A stretch of 64,000 nt of DNA from Streptomyces acidiscabies. GTDB taxonomy: Bacteria > Actinomycetota > Actinomycetes > Streptomycetales > Streptomycetaceae. The notes under the pieces are model-generated. The model was not told where the DNA came from, did no database searches, and was given only the letters and a program-made list of their open reading frames with translations. The translations under genes were made by a program, and so were the position numbers. The stretch lies in assembly GCF_020010905.1 (NCBI RefSeq), contig NZ_JAGJBY010000001.1:1-64000 (forward strand), in the 5' to 3' direction. Shown here piece after piece: positions 37,655 through 46,209 of this stretch (position 1 is its first letter; every line of letters begins with the position of its first letter).

Positions 37655-37847
37655 TGAGTAGGACCGTGCGCTCAAACTGCTCTGAGGTGTGGCCACGCTT
37701 CAACCATGCCCAAGTCAACTTCCTTGAAGATAAAAGAAGTTGGCTCTCTACCACATGCGGATCCTTCGCACAGAGAGTCGAATGGGAAGTACGAGGACAG
37801 TCTCTTCACGGGTACCACGCCTCAGACCTCCCGGTGTGTTTCCTTCC

Positions 37848-39365
37848 CTACCCGCGAGCGAGCGCACGTGATTGCAGAAGCTCGTTGAGCACGCGCACCT
37901 GCGAAGTGGGGCACATCGCCAAGCGCGCGTCGAGCGCCGTCTCCCACTGCTCGGTCAGCGCGAGCATGAGGCGCTTGCGCATCCCGGGGGTGACGTGGGC
38001 GTAGCGCGCCGAGACGGAGCCGTCGATGTGGCCCATGCGGTCGTCCATGAGGACCTTCGGGGTGCCGAGGTCCTCCATCACGGTCCGGTGGGTGTGCCGG
38101 AGACCGTGAGGGGTGAGGCCCTTGGCGATCGGGAGCCAGCAGGCGTCGGCCCGGTCAGCGGCCCCGCGGCCTCGGGCCGGGACGCCGGGCCAGGGCTCGG
38201 CCAGCAGGGGTACGGGGCGTGCCTCCTGCGGTGCCTTCTTCGGGTACCAGCCGGAGACCGCGGGAGCGAACAGCCACGTCGCGAAGCCGTTGCGGCGCCA
38301 GTGCGCCGCATGCTCCGGGATCACGCCGCCTCGCACGAAACCCAGGTCCGCGATGGCCTGTTCCACCCTCAGCCGCTTGGTCTCGGTGACGCGGTCGGGG
38401 TGGTTGAGGACGTTGGACACCGTGCCCGTGGAGACTTCGGCACGGCGTGCGACGTCGACGAGTTTCGCGCCTTGGTGGCCGCCGGTCCGCGCGGCTCCCT
38501 GGCCGCGGAAGACGTAGGTCTTGCCGTGGCACGGGCAGGGCTTCGGTTTCGTACGGGCAACGTGGTCGGCGACCAGGGCCGACAGCCAGTCCGTCGCGTC
38601 GATGGTGCGGTAGCTGTCGTCCTTGGGCGGGCAGCGCACGAACTCGCCCGTGTCGAGCTCGTACAGCTGCCACTCGACGCGGACGGAGCCAAGGCGGGCG
38701 AACTCCGTCTCCAGGCCGACGATCTCGCCCCAGCGCATGCCGGTGTACCCCTTGAGGACGACGGCGACGAACTCGTCGTCGCGGCCGGAGAGCAGGGCGG
38801 CGCGCTCGGCGGTCAGCAGGATGCCGAGGGCGTCCGTGACGACTTTCTCCGGGCCACGTGAGCGGGAGCGGCCGGCGCGTTTGCCTCGTCCGCGTCGTCG
38901 TGCCGCCGGGTTGGAGGTGATCAGGCCCTCGTCGATCGCGTCCTCAAGGATGAGGTGGAGCGTCGAGCGCCAGGTCTTGACGCTGGAGAGGGCGTAGAGG
39001 GCCTTCTCCCTCTTCTCCCACAGGTCGATGTCCGTGCGCAGGATGCCGGCGAGCGCCTTGTCCTCGAAGACCGGGAGCAGGTGCTCCTCGATGTGGCGCC
39101 TGTAGTTCTGCATCGTCGAGGCCGCCAGGTCCTGGGCGGCGTACCAGCGGTTCGCGTACTCGCCGAAGGTCTCCTGGCCGAGCGCCGGGTCGCGCCAGTC
39201 GCCACGCCGGTACTTGTTCTCGGCCTCGCTCGCGGCACGCTGGGCCTCGCCCTTGGTCGCGAACCGGATCGCCTTGCCGTTCTCGTCGACGACCGTGAGG
39301 TGCTTGCCGGGAGCCGTCTTGTACCGGCCGCGCCAGTAGTTTCCCCGCTTCTCCGCGAAGCCCAA
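37848..39365 (-). CDS. int: Tyrosine integrase with embedded LacI-type helix-turn-helix
   Basis: A 505-residue tyrosine recombinase. Residues 1-60 form an arm-binding-type N-terminus (GNYWRGRYKTAPGKHLTVVDENGKAIRF in part), 65-165 the SAM-like core-binding domain (TFGEYANRWYAAQDLAASTMQNYRRHI in part), and the catalytic set is complete: TGMRWGE (Arg, about 209), HGLRHTH (His and Arg, about 420), GHIDGSVSARYAHV (His and Tyr, about 445-455). Between boxes I and II, at about 297-345, stands a LacI-type DNA-binding motif: KLVDVARRAEVSTGTVSNVL and RVEQAIADLGF. A TTG start follows GGAGGAAGAAGGAAG. It forms an operon with xis and should insert and excise the 37.8-45 kb element. Confidence 0.93.
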   Translation of the reverse strand: MGFAEKRGNYWRGRYKTAPGKHLTVVDENGKAIRFATKGEAQRAASEAENKYRRGDWRDPALGQETFGEYANRWYAAQDLAASTMQNYRRHIEEHLLPVFEDKALAGILRTDIDLWEKREKALYALSSVKTWRSTLHLILEDAIDEGLITSNPAARRRGRGKRAGRSRSRGPEKVVTDALGILLTAERAALLSGRDDEFVAVVLKGYTGMRWGEIVGLETEFARLGSVRVEWQLYELDTGEFVRCPPKDDSYRTIDATDWLSALVADHVARTKPKPCPCHGKTYVFRGQGAARTGGHQGAKLVDVARRAEVSTGTVSNVLNHPDRVTETKRLRVEQAIADLGFVRGGVIPEHAAHWRRNGFATWLFAPAVSGWYPKKAPQEARPVPLLAEPWPGVPARGRGAADRADACWLPIAKGLTPHGLRHTHRTVMEDLGTPKVLMDDRMGHIDGSVSARYAHVTPGMRKRLMLALTEQWETALDARLAMCPTSQVRVLNELLQSRALARG

Positions 39366-39414
39366 CTTCCTTCTTCCTCCTTGGCTCTTGGGCGGTGGCT
39401 GGGTGGGGTGCTCG

Positions 39415-39798
39415 CTACAAGGCGGTCTCGTACTGGGTTCGGCGCGGCGGCCTGGCCTTCAGACGTCCCGTCGTCCCGGCGGTCACCGACCGAAGCTCCG
39501 GGGTGGCACGAGCGCGTACGGCCGGGGGATTTGTCACGGGCGCGTTGCTGCGGGGGCGCTTCGGGTGCTCTTCGTGGAGGCGGACGATCTCGGCGAGGTG
39601 CGCGGCGGTGAAGCGGTAGGCGCGGCCGACGCGGGTGTGCGGGATGAGGCTGCGTCGGGCGCGGTCCTTGACCCACCAGGCGGAGCAGCCGAGGGCTTCT
39701 GCGATCTCCTCGGGTCGGTAGAGGCGGGGCAGGGGGGCTCCGCGCTCAGGGTGAGCGAAGTGGCGTACGAGGGCGGGGGGTATCTCGGGGTCGTGCAA
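39415..39798 (-). CDS. xis: Excisionase-type helix-turn-helix protein
   Basis: A protein of 127 residues. LYRPEEIAEALGCSAWWVKDRARRSLIPHTRVGRAYRFTAAHLAEIV in parts (about 26-72) is a MerR/excisionase-type winged helix, followed by a basic disordered tail (RPRSNAPVTNPPAVRARA). The start is TTG, preceded by AAAGAGG. It lies just upstream of int on the same strand, the usual position of xis in actinomycete integrative elements, and should direct excision. Confidence 0.82.
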   Translation of the reverse strand: MHDPEIPPALVRHFAHPERGAPLPRLYRPEEIAEALGCSAWWVKDRARRSLIPHTRVGRAYRFTAAHLAEIVRLHEEHPKRPRSNAPVTNPPAVRARATPELRSVTAGTTGRLKARPPRRTQYETAL

Positions 39799-40483
39799 GA
39801 AGAGCGGGTCCTCTTTCGGTGGGGTGCCTGTGCGGGCAGCGGTGCCGGGCGGGCTTCGTCGCGTGGTGGCGTACCGGGTGAGGCGCGGAGGGCCTGCGTC
39901 AGGGCGACGAGTTCATGGATGCCGTGCGCGGCGTCAAGCGGGTTCGGCGCGGAAGTTCTCGGCGGTCCGCATTCCGGCCGAAGCGATTTCCAGGAATCGG
40001 TTTTCCATACCCATATTGATAGCCCTGACTCGCCGGTTTGGTGAACCGGCGATCGTCGGCTATGTTGCGCTCACTCCGGCGATGGGAGTTGCCACCGGGC
40101 CACCTTTCAAGCAAAAGGCATGAGAGGCGCCGATCCGTAGGACAGATGCTCTGACGTGGCATGTTGTGTTGTAGCTTGCCTTCCGAGGGAGGTCAACGCC
40201 TTCTCGATGTGATCCTTCTGGCTCGGCCTTGCGGGCAACCGATTTCGGCGACCGGCAGTCTGGGATTACGATTTGGAGAATGCCCAGGGGTACGCGTTCG
40301 CCGTCAGCTTCCTGGGTTCTTCGAAGAAACTCTGGACTTCTGCGGTATTGGTGTGGCTTTCTTGGCTGGGCGAAGCCATCAGCCCCCTCGGGCTTGGGCT
40401 GTACCGCCCCCCTCTCCCCCGCGCACCGCCCGGCAAGGGCGCCGCATCTCCACCTGCCCTCCGAACCCAGGAGCCGCCGAACC
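39799..40483. promoter_or_regulatory. Intergenic control region of the integrative element
   Basis: The 685 bases between divergent int/xis and the replication-type operon hold the frameshifted small gene and an inverted repeat, TCGCCGGTT-TGGTG-AACCGGCGA (40030-40052), that could be an operator or terminator. The part from 40000 to 40340 is less GC-rich than the rest of the element. Divergent promoters that decide between integration and replication are expected here; I cannot assign them. Confidence 0.45.
39934..40014 (-). pseudogene. Frameshifted small gene upstream of xis
   Basis: A minus-strand frame starts MGMENRFLEIASAGMRTAENFRAEPA and stops. Skipping one G before the codon for asparagine gives a continuing frame reading NPLDAAHGIHELVALTQALRASPG with good helical character, down to the xis start. 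This looks like one small helical protein broken by a one-base insertion. I do not recognise it. Confidence 0.35.
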
Positions 40484-41293
40484 ATGAGCCTCGACGCCCG
40501 CGAGTGGGTGTGGGACCACAGCCGAAGCAAGGGCACCGCCCGCATGGTGCTCGCGTTGATCGCCGACCGGTGCCGGGACGGGAGCTGCGTCGCGTACGCC
40601 TCCGTGCCCACCCTGATGAAACGAGCGAACGCCTCCCGTACCGCCGTACGCGACGCCCTGGCCAAGCTGATCGCCGACGGCGAGCTGGTGGCGCTCGGCG
40701 ATCGCAAAGGGCCGCGGGGAGAGACGTACTACCACCTACCGGAAGCTGCCCGGTTCCTCGCGGAGCGCGGCGTCGGAGGGGACCGGAAACCGGCCTCCGG
40801 GGTATCGGAATCCGACCCCGTCGCCCCCTTCGAGGAGGGACCGGAAGCCGACCCCGGGCAACGGAATCCGAGCCCCGGAGGGGACAGATTCCGACCCGGC
40901 ACAGGTGCGGAATCCGACCCCCAGAACGGTAGAGAACTGAAAGTGAACGGTAAGAGCAGCAGCTCTGCACCGCTCATCCCCGCCGATCGATGGCGGATCG
41001 ACGACGGCACCCGAGCCTGGCTCCAGAGCCACGGCCACCTCGACCGACTCGGCGAGGACGCCCTGCACTCCACCGACAGGAAGTGGCGCTCCTACCGGGC
41101 CGCCTGGGGGCCGCGCACAGCCGCCGCGTGGACGGCCGACTGGCGCGCGTGGATCGCCCGAGAGCGCACCCCTGCCCCCGACCGCCCGAACCTGCCCGGT
41201 GGCACCCCCGCCCCGCCCACCCGCATGACGCGCGCCGAGGCGCATATGGCCGCTCTGCTCGCCGCCATCGATGAGCCGACCAGAATGGAGTGA
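40484..41293 (+). CDS. Winged-helix replication-type protein of the integrative element
   Basis: The 269-residue protein begins MSLDAREWVWDHSRSKGTARMVLALIAD and has a winged helix near 35-85 (SVPTLMKRANASRTAVRDALAKLIADGELVAL in parts), as found at the N-terminus of phage and plasmid replication proteins. A disordered linker with several GDRFRP/ESDP repeats covers about 100-160, and a helical C-terminus contains WRSYRAAWGPRTAAAW. I infer a role in replication or its control from position; no Rep catalytic motif is visible. AGGAG stands ten bases before the ATG. The stop overlaps the next start (GTGA). Confidence 0.65.
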   Translation: MSLDAREWVWDHSRSKGTARMVLALIADRCRDGSCVAYASVPTLMKRANASRTAVRDALAKLIADGELVALGDRKGPRGETYYHLPEAARFLAERGVGGDRKPASGVSESDPVAPFEEGPEADPGQRNPSPGGDRFRPGTGAESDPQNGRELKVNGKSSSSAPLIPADRWRIDDGTRAWLQSHGHLDRLGEDALHSTDRKWRSYRAAWGPRTAAAWTADWRAWIARERTPAPDRPNLPGGTPAPPTRMTRAEAHMAALLAAIDEPTRME

Positions 41294-41979
41294 CCCGCCC
41301 TTTGGACCGACGCGAAATCGCCGCCGCCCTGGCCTACATCGGCCGCCTCGACCCCCGCACCATCCGCACCAGCACCGGCGAGGCCCGTGCCCAGGTCGCC
41401 CAGTGGCAGGAGTTGCTCGACGACGTGCCCTTCGCCACCGGCCACGGCTGGGACGTCCGCGAGGCGATACGGTCCCACATCCTCGACTCGCCGTACCCGA
41501 TCCTGCCCGTGGACATCTCCCGCCGATGGCACGCCCACCGACGGGACCGCCTCGACCGGCACACCGACCCCACCCCCGCCGCCGACCCCGACGATCCGGC
41601 CGCCTGGCGAGCCGAACTGCTCCGCACTTGCAAGGCAGTCGCGGCCGGCGCGGCCCCGCCGTCCACGCACCGGCAGATCACCGGCGGTGGACCGCCTCGC
41701 GACATCGAGGAGCGGCTGCGCGAAGTCGGGTCGTGCATTCCGCCGGCCGTACGAGCCGAGCTGACCCGCTACCGTCCGGCCCTCGCCGCACGCGAGGTCG
41801 CCAACCCTCGTGGCACCCCTGACGCACTCGGCGTCCGATGCGAGTGGTGCCACGCGCCTGTTGGCGTCCCGTGCCGCCGGAGAAAGACGGGGCCGGACGG
41901 CGCAGTCCGGGGCAGCGCCGTACGAGCGGTCCCCCACCCGTCGCGCGTCGACCGCGCCGCCGCGCTGCCGGCCGTGTGA
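41290..41979 (+). CDS. Zinc-finger protein of the integrative element
   Basis: A protein of 229 residues. The first 150 residues are helical and charged (REIAAALAYIGRLDPRTI, YPILPVDISRRWHAHRRDRLDRH in parts), and the C-terminus carries RCEWCHAPVGVPCRRRKTG, then HPSR, a CxxC...C...H arrangement like the short zinc fingers common in actinobacterial phage and AICE replication modules (C-x2-C-x6-G-x-PC). It is translationally coupled to the preceding gene. A role in replication or copy control is inferred from context only. Confidence 0.68.
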   Translation: MTRPLDRREIAAALAYIGRLDPRTIRTSTGEARAQVAQWQELLDDVPFATGHGWDVREAIRSHILDSPYPILPVDISRRWHAHRRDRLDRHTDPTPAADPDDPAAWRAELLRTCKAVAAGAAPPSTHRQITGGGPPRDIEERLREVGSCIPPAVRAELTRYRPALAAREVANPRGTPDALGVRCEWCHAPVGVPCRRRKTGPDGAVRGSAVRAVPHPSRVDRAAALPAV

Positions 41980-42017
41980 CGCGGCCGGAGCTCGGTCCTC
42001 ACCGCAGCTTCCTACGC

Positions 42018-42441
42018 CGGTCCCGGACCGGTCTTGTCCGGCGGACAAAGGCGTTCCGATGGGCGTCTCGGGGACCGCGTTCCGGGGCCGAGAGCGCGAT
42101 GTCAGGGGACCGGACCCCGGGTCCCGGTAGCCCACTTCCGGGGACCGACACGTACGGAAACGTCACGCGGCGGAACCGGGGACCGAGACGGCACGGGACC
42201 GGGGACCGCACGGGACCGTTCCTCTGGAAACCGCAGCTCAGGCGGGCTGTCGGGCCGGTCCCCGAGGCGTCCCCGACAGTGGGGACCGACGCCTCGTCGG
42301 CGCACGCGGTCCGGGACCGGTCCCGGACAACAGCGGGACGGTCCCGCTGACGACATGTCACGGGGACCATCCCGCTGACGGCATGTCCTGGGGACCGGTC
42401 CCGGACAAACGTCGTGTCCCGGTCCCGGACCGTCCGGGACC
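42018..42441. repeat. GGGACCG repeat and palindrome array, candidate oriT or replication origin
   Basis: At least ten GGGACCG units in both orientations occur in about 420 bases, for example at 42071, 42106, 42141, 42195, 42202, 42212 and 42282. They build larger palindromes: GTCCGGGACCGGTCCCGGAC (42309-42328, perfect), AGCGGGAC-G-GTCCCGCT (42332-42348), and GGTCCCGGA-CCG-TCCGGGACC (42421-42441). A 27-base imperfect direct repeat (42342-42368 and 42370-42396) contains GACATGTC or GGCATGTC. No gene is visible between 41980 and 42650. The array lies directly upstream of mobC and the relaxase gene, where oriT is normally found. Confidence 0.75.
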
Positions 42442-42650
42442 GTGCACAGCCGCCGGGCTGTGGGGACCGGTGCCCACAGCTCCTGCTTCGACCGCAATTC
42501 TCAGCCCGCCAGCTCTGCCCCGACACCCGTCTCGAACCGCATCCCGCAGCAGCGGAGAGCCCTCGGCTATGCCCCATCCCTCACCGGGCAGCTTCTCGGC
42601 GGCCCAGCTTTCCAGCCTCTCCCCCGCTCTCACACCTCGGAGAACCACAC

Positions 42651-43319
42651 GTGCGCGAACGACACCCTGACCACCTCCGCACCCGTCAGCAGGAGATGCA
42701 GACCACCCCGACCACCAGCGGAGCAAGCAATGGCGATGGACCGTCCACGGGCCGTTCCATCGCAGCCCCCTCCGCCCCAGGGGTGGCGGAGGGGACACTC
42801 CGGCGCGAGGGCGCACCGGAGCGGGAGGGGATGGGCGATGCCACTGCCGCCGAGCAGCGGCCAGCCGTCGTACGCGCTGCCGACGAAGCCGCGCTCCACC
42901 GCGTCGCCCGTCGTCGAGAACGCGATGCCGAACGCCGAGAGAAGCGTGTCGATGTGCGATACAGCGTCGAGGAGAAGGCCGAGATCCTCGCCAAGGCCAA
43001 GGCACTGGGTATCACCGGCGCGCACCTGGTCGGCGCGGTCGTCATGGCGTTCGTCAGCGGCGAGACGCACCTGCCCGACCAGCGCACGGTCTACGACGAC
43101 GTGATCGACGAGTTCGCCGCCCTGCGCACGCAGATCGCCCGGATCGGCACCAACGTCAACCAGATCGCCCACCGCCTCAACTCCGGCGGCCATCCACACC
43201 CTGTGGACGCCGCCGTTCTGGAGCGGGCCGACCGCGTCCTGGCCACCGCCCGGAACGCGGTGAAGGCCGTGGACGAGGCCGCTTTCCACGCTGCCGAGCG
43301 GAAGACGAGCCGGACGTGA
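42651..43319 (+). CDS. mobC: MobC-like mobilisation accessory protein
   Basis: The protein has 222 residues. A disordered first 80 residues are followed by a basic helical stretch (ALHRVARRRERDAERREKRVDVRY in part), a ribbon-helix-helix-like segment (VRYSVEEKAEILAKAKALGI) and the MobC signature RTQIARIGTNVNQIAHRLNSGG near 172. MobC proteins bind oriT and help the relaxase open it. The GTG at 42651 was chosen for GGAGAA eight bases upstream; the ATG at 42696 has its AGGAG directly abutting. The stop overlaps the relaxase GTG. Confidence 0.85.
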   Translation: MRERHPDHLRTRQQEMQTTPTTSGASNGDGPSTGRSIAAPSAPGVAEGTLRREGAPEREGMGDATAAEQRPAVVRAADEAALHRVARRRERDAERREKRVDVRYSVEEKAEILAKAKALGITGAHLVGAVVMAFVSGETHLPDQRTVYDDVIDEFAALRTQIARIGTNVNQIAHRLNSGGHPHPVDAAVLERADRVLATARNAVKAVDEAAFHAAERKTSRT

Positions 43320-45016
43320 TCGCGAACATCGTCAAGCCGGGCAGCAACACCCGTGGCGTGCTGATCTACCTGTTCGGGCCGGGCAGGGCGACCGCGCACA
43401 CCGACCAGCACATCGTCGCCTCCTGGGACGGCTTCGCCCCGGACCCCGGCCCCGAAGACAGTCGGGGCCACAGGGAGCGGATGAACCAGCTCGTCAAAGC
43501 CCTCGACCTGCGGGTCGAACAGGCCAGCGATCGTGTCCCGAAGGGACACTTGTGGCACTGCTCCCTCCGCGCCGCGCCCGAGGACCGGACCCTGACCGAC
43601 GCCGAGTGGTCCACCATCGCCCGCCGCGTCCTGCACGCCACCGGCATCGCCCCGGACGGTGATCCGGACGGCTGCCGCTGGATCGCCGTACGCCACGCGG
43701 ACGACCACATCCACATCGTCGCCACCAAGATGCGCGGAGACCTTCGCCCACCGCGCAACTGGAACGACTACCACCGCGCCATGACCGAACTCACCCGCAT
43801 CGAGACCGACTTCGGCCTCCACCAGGTCAACCGCGACCGCGACACCTGGCCGGCCGCCAAACGGCCCACGCGGGCGGAGACCGAGAAGGCCACCCGCAAC
43901 GGACGCGACCGGGCCGTGCGCGAACAGCTGCGCCTCACCGTGCGCACTGCGCTCTCCCACGCCCACACCGTGGAGGAGTTCCTCAACCTGCTTGCCGACG
44001 CCGGTCTACAGGTCGAAACCCGCACCCTGCCCTCCGGCGACCTCCAGGGCTACAAGGTCGCCCTCCCCGACGACATCGGCTCCGGCCTCGAACCCGTCTG
44101 GTACTCCGGCTCCAGCCTCGCCACCGACCTGTCCCTGCCCCAGATCCAACAGCGACTCGCCGCCGTCAAACCCTCGCGGATCGAGCACCGCCCCAACCCG
44201 TGGCACCAGGCCACCGCCGGCATCGAGCGCATCCCCCACCACCTCGCCCAGAACGATCCGGCGACAGCCTCGGCGCACCTGGTGGCGTTCGGAGAGGTCC
44301 TCTACGCTCTGCCCGCCTTCGCTCCCGCACACCTGCGCGCCGAGCTACGCAAGGCGGCCATCGCGTTCGAGTACGCGGTCAACACCCGTGCCCGCGTGGA
44401 CCATCACCATGCGGGCGCGCTGCGCGGCGCCCTGAAGACCATGCGCCACCACCCCGCCGACGACAACCTCGTGGCCATGCTCGTGGACGCCGCCATCCTC
44501 GCGGTCATCGCCGTGCGCCGCAGGAACGCTTTGGAACATCACAACCAGCGGGTGGCCGCAGCCCAGCAGACCCTGCACCATCTCCAAGCCGCGTACGGAC
44601 GGGCCGCGTCGACCCCGCTGTCGCAGCTCGCCGAACGAAGGCCGCCGGTCGACGTCAGGCACCGATACGCCGAGCACCTGCGCAAGGCCGTGCCCGCCCA
44701 TGCCGAGCAGATCCTCGCGGAGGCCGGCTGGGACGCGCTGACGGCGGTCCTCGTGGATGCCGAGCGCGCAGGCCACAACCCCGCTTCACTACTCCGGCAG
44801 GCAGCGGGGCAACGTCCGCTGGACGATGCCCGATCACCGGCAGAAGTGCTCACCTGGCGCGTCCAGCGGCTCGGGGCACGCCATGTTCCCAGCGCTCGCG
44901 CACGTACGGCACAAGCCCGCAGCACCGCTGCCTCTGCCCGGTCCGTCTCAAGGACTGCGAAGCAGATCGCTCCAGCCATCACGCCGCCAACATCGCGTCC
45001 GCATCGGCCGTGGTGA
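43316..45016 (+). CDS. MobA/VirD2-family relaxase
   Basis: A relaxase of 566 residues. The N-terminal relaxase domain (about 1-190) opens with MIANIVKPGSNTRGVLIYLFG, and motif III, HADDHIHIVATK (about 126-137), has the HxDxxHxH histidine triad that binds the metal. The conserved HLWHCSLRAAPEDRTLTD region stands near 80. The rest is helical and rich in arginine and alanine, without a visible helicase motif. The enzyme nicks oriT and pilots DNA to a recipient. No transfer ATPase or type IV secretion gene is in the element, so it should need a helper: a mobilizable rather than self-transmissible element. Confidence 0.92.
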   Translation: MIANIVKPGSNTRGVLIYLFGPGRATAHTDQHIVASWDGFAPDPGPEDSRGHRERMNQLVKALDLRVEQASDRVPKGHLWHCSLRAAPEDRTLTDAEWSTIARRVLHATGIAPDGDPDGCRWIAVRHADDHIHIVATKMRGDLRPPRNWNDYHRAMTELTRIETDFGLHQVNRDRDTWPAAKRPTRAETEKATRNGRDRAVREQLRLTVRTALSHAHTVEEFLNLLADAGLQVETRTLPSGDLQGYKVALPDDIGSGLEPVWYSGSSLATDLSLPQIQQRLAAVKPSRIEHRPNPWHQATAGIERIPHHLAQNDPATASAHLVAFGEVLYALPAFAPAHLRAELRKAAIAFEYAVNTRARVDHHHAGALRGALKTMRHHPADDNLVAMLVDAAILAVIAVRRRNALEHHNQRVAAAQQTLHHLQAAYGRAASTPLSQLAERRPPVDVRHRYAEHLRKAVPAHAEQILAEAGWDALTAVLVDAERAGHNPASLLRQAAGQRPLDDARSPAEVLTWRVQRLGARHVPSARARTAQARSTAASARSVSRTAKQIAPAITPPTSRPHRPW

Positions 45017-45034
45017 CAGGCGGAGACGGCGTGA

Positions 45035-45217
45035 ACCCTGGCTCCGTCAACAGGATGGAGCGAACGCCGGCCGGACTTCGAGAGCCAGGACGGCAAGGTG
45101 ATGACGCTGTTCGTCTATTCGAAGATCCTCGGGCCGTACGCGCACCCGGAGGACCCTCGGCTGGAACCCGCCCGGCGGACGGCTGAGCGGGTCATCAGGG
45201 AGCTTCAGGCGGGCTGA
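45035..45217 (+). pseudogene. Headless gene remnant after the relaxase
   Basis: An open frame of 60 codons without start reads TLAPSTGWSERRPDFESQDG and goes on KVMTLFVYSKILGPYAHPED to ...ERVIRELQAG and a stop. Codon choice and residue pattern look protein-like (a beta strand followed by a helix). It may be the tail of a gene cut by arrival of the mobile element. I do not recognise the family. Confidence 0.4.
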
Positions 45218-45245
45218 CGGCGGGAGTGGGCGCGCAGAGCCATGG

Positions 45246-46199
45246 TCACGTGGCCGACAGCAACGCCCCGATCTCTTCGGCGCAGCCCCAGGAGAGCGTG
45301 ACGCCGGCACCTCCGTGCCCGTAGTTATGCGCGAGCACGGTGCCGTCCTCCGCCCGCTCCGCCTCCACACGGACCGTGGCACGGGTCGGCCGGGCGCCGA
45401 TCCGGTCCTCCAGGAAATGGGCCTCGGCGAGGCGAGGTTCGACCTGGGTGCAACGGGCCAGGATGTCGGCCGTCGCCTTGCCGTTGGGGGCGAGGTCGCC
45501 TTCTCCGTCGATGGCGGTGCCGCCCAGGACGACGGTGTCGCCGTGGGGGTAGATGCACAACAGGTCCGGCGAGAGGCCGGTGTCCTCGGAGAAGAACTCG
45601 GTCAGCCCCGGGTTGGTGACGACGACGTGCTGGCCGCGAATGGGCCGAAGGCTCGGGTCCGGCAGCAGATCCTTTGCGCCGAGGCCCGTGCAGTTGACGG
45701 TCACGGTGGCCGGGCCGACGTCTGCGAGCGAGGCCAGGCGTAGCCGCTCCACTGTTCCCCCAGCGGCACCGAGCCGATGCAGGAGGTAGCCGAGGTAGGT
45801 GGGCATGTCGATCAACGGCACTGTGAAGCGGTAGCCGGCTGAGAACCCGGCCGGCAGTTCAGCCGGGTCGCACGGCCGGAAGCCGGGGAGGGTGATGGCC
45901 CAGTCCGGTGGCGCCTCCGCAGTGCGGGATGCCTCGATGCCGCTGGTGAGCCGGACACCCGTGGACGGGCTCTCGGCCAGCTCGCGGAAGACTGCCAGAG
46001 ATCGTTTTCCCCACTGGTCGACCTTGTCCTTGGGTTCGACCAGGTACGGCCCCCACATCGCGCCAGCCGCCAAGGACGTGACGCCCGGCACCTGCTCGGC
46101 GATCACGTGCACCGAGGCTCCGGCCTCTGCGAGAACGACGGCGGTGGTGAGACCTGCCACCCCAGCCCCGACGACGACAACGCGCTCCCCTACGGCCAT
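45246..46199 (-). CDS. FAD-dependent oxidoreductase of the D-amino acid oxidase type
   Basis: A protein of 317 residues starting MAVGERVVVVGAGVAGLTTAVVL (FAD-binding GxGxxG). The C-terminal signature VLAHNYGHGGAGVTLSWGCA is that of D-amino acid oxidases, and RPTRATVRVE upstream of it carries the arginine placed to bind the substrate carboxylate. Known enzymes oxidise D-amino acids to 2-oxo acids with H2O2 release. It is shorter than eukaryotic forms but complete for bacterial ones. Stop of the upstream regulator lies 10 bases before, so both form one operon, divergent from the biosynthetic operon. Confidence 0.88.
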   Translation of the reverse strand: MAVGERVVVVGAGVAGLTTAVVLAEAGASVHVIAEQVPGVTSLAAGAMWGPYLVEPKDKVDQWGKRSLAVFRELAESPSTGVRLTSGIEASRTAEAPPDWAITLPGFRPCDPAELPAGFSAGYRFTVPLIDMPTYLGYLLHRLGAAGGTVERLRLASLADVGPATVTVNCTGLGAKDLLPDPSLRPIRGQHVVVTNPGLTEFFSEDTGLSPDLLCIYPHGDTVVLGGTAIDGEGDLAPNGKATADILARCTQVEPRLAEAHFLEDRIGARPTRATVRVEAERAEDGTVLAHNYGHGGAGVTLSWGCAEEIGALLSAT

Positions 46200-46209
46200 G
46201 CTCTTGACC

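Noticed and set aside
40229..40483. Upstream extension of the winged-helix protein of the integrative element
   Set aside because: The extra 85 codons have no coding bias, while AGGAG stands before the ATG at 40484.
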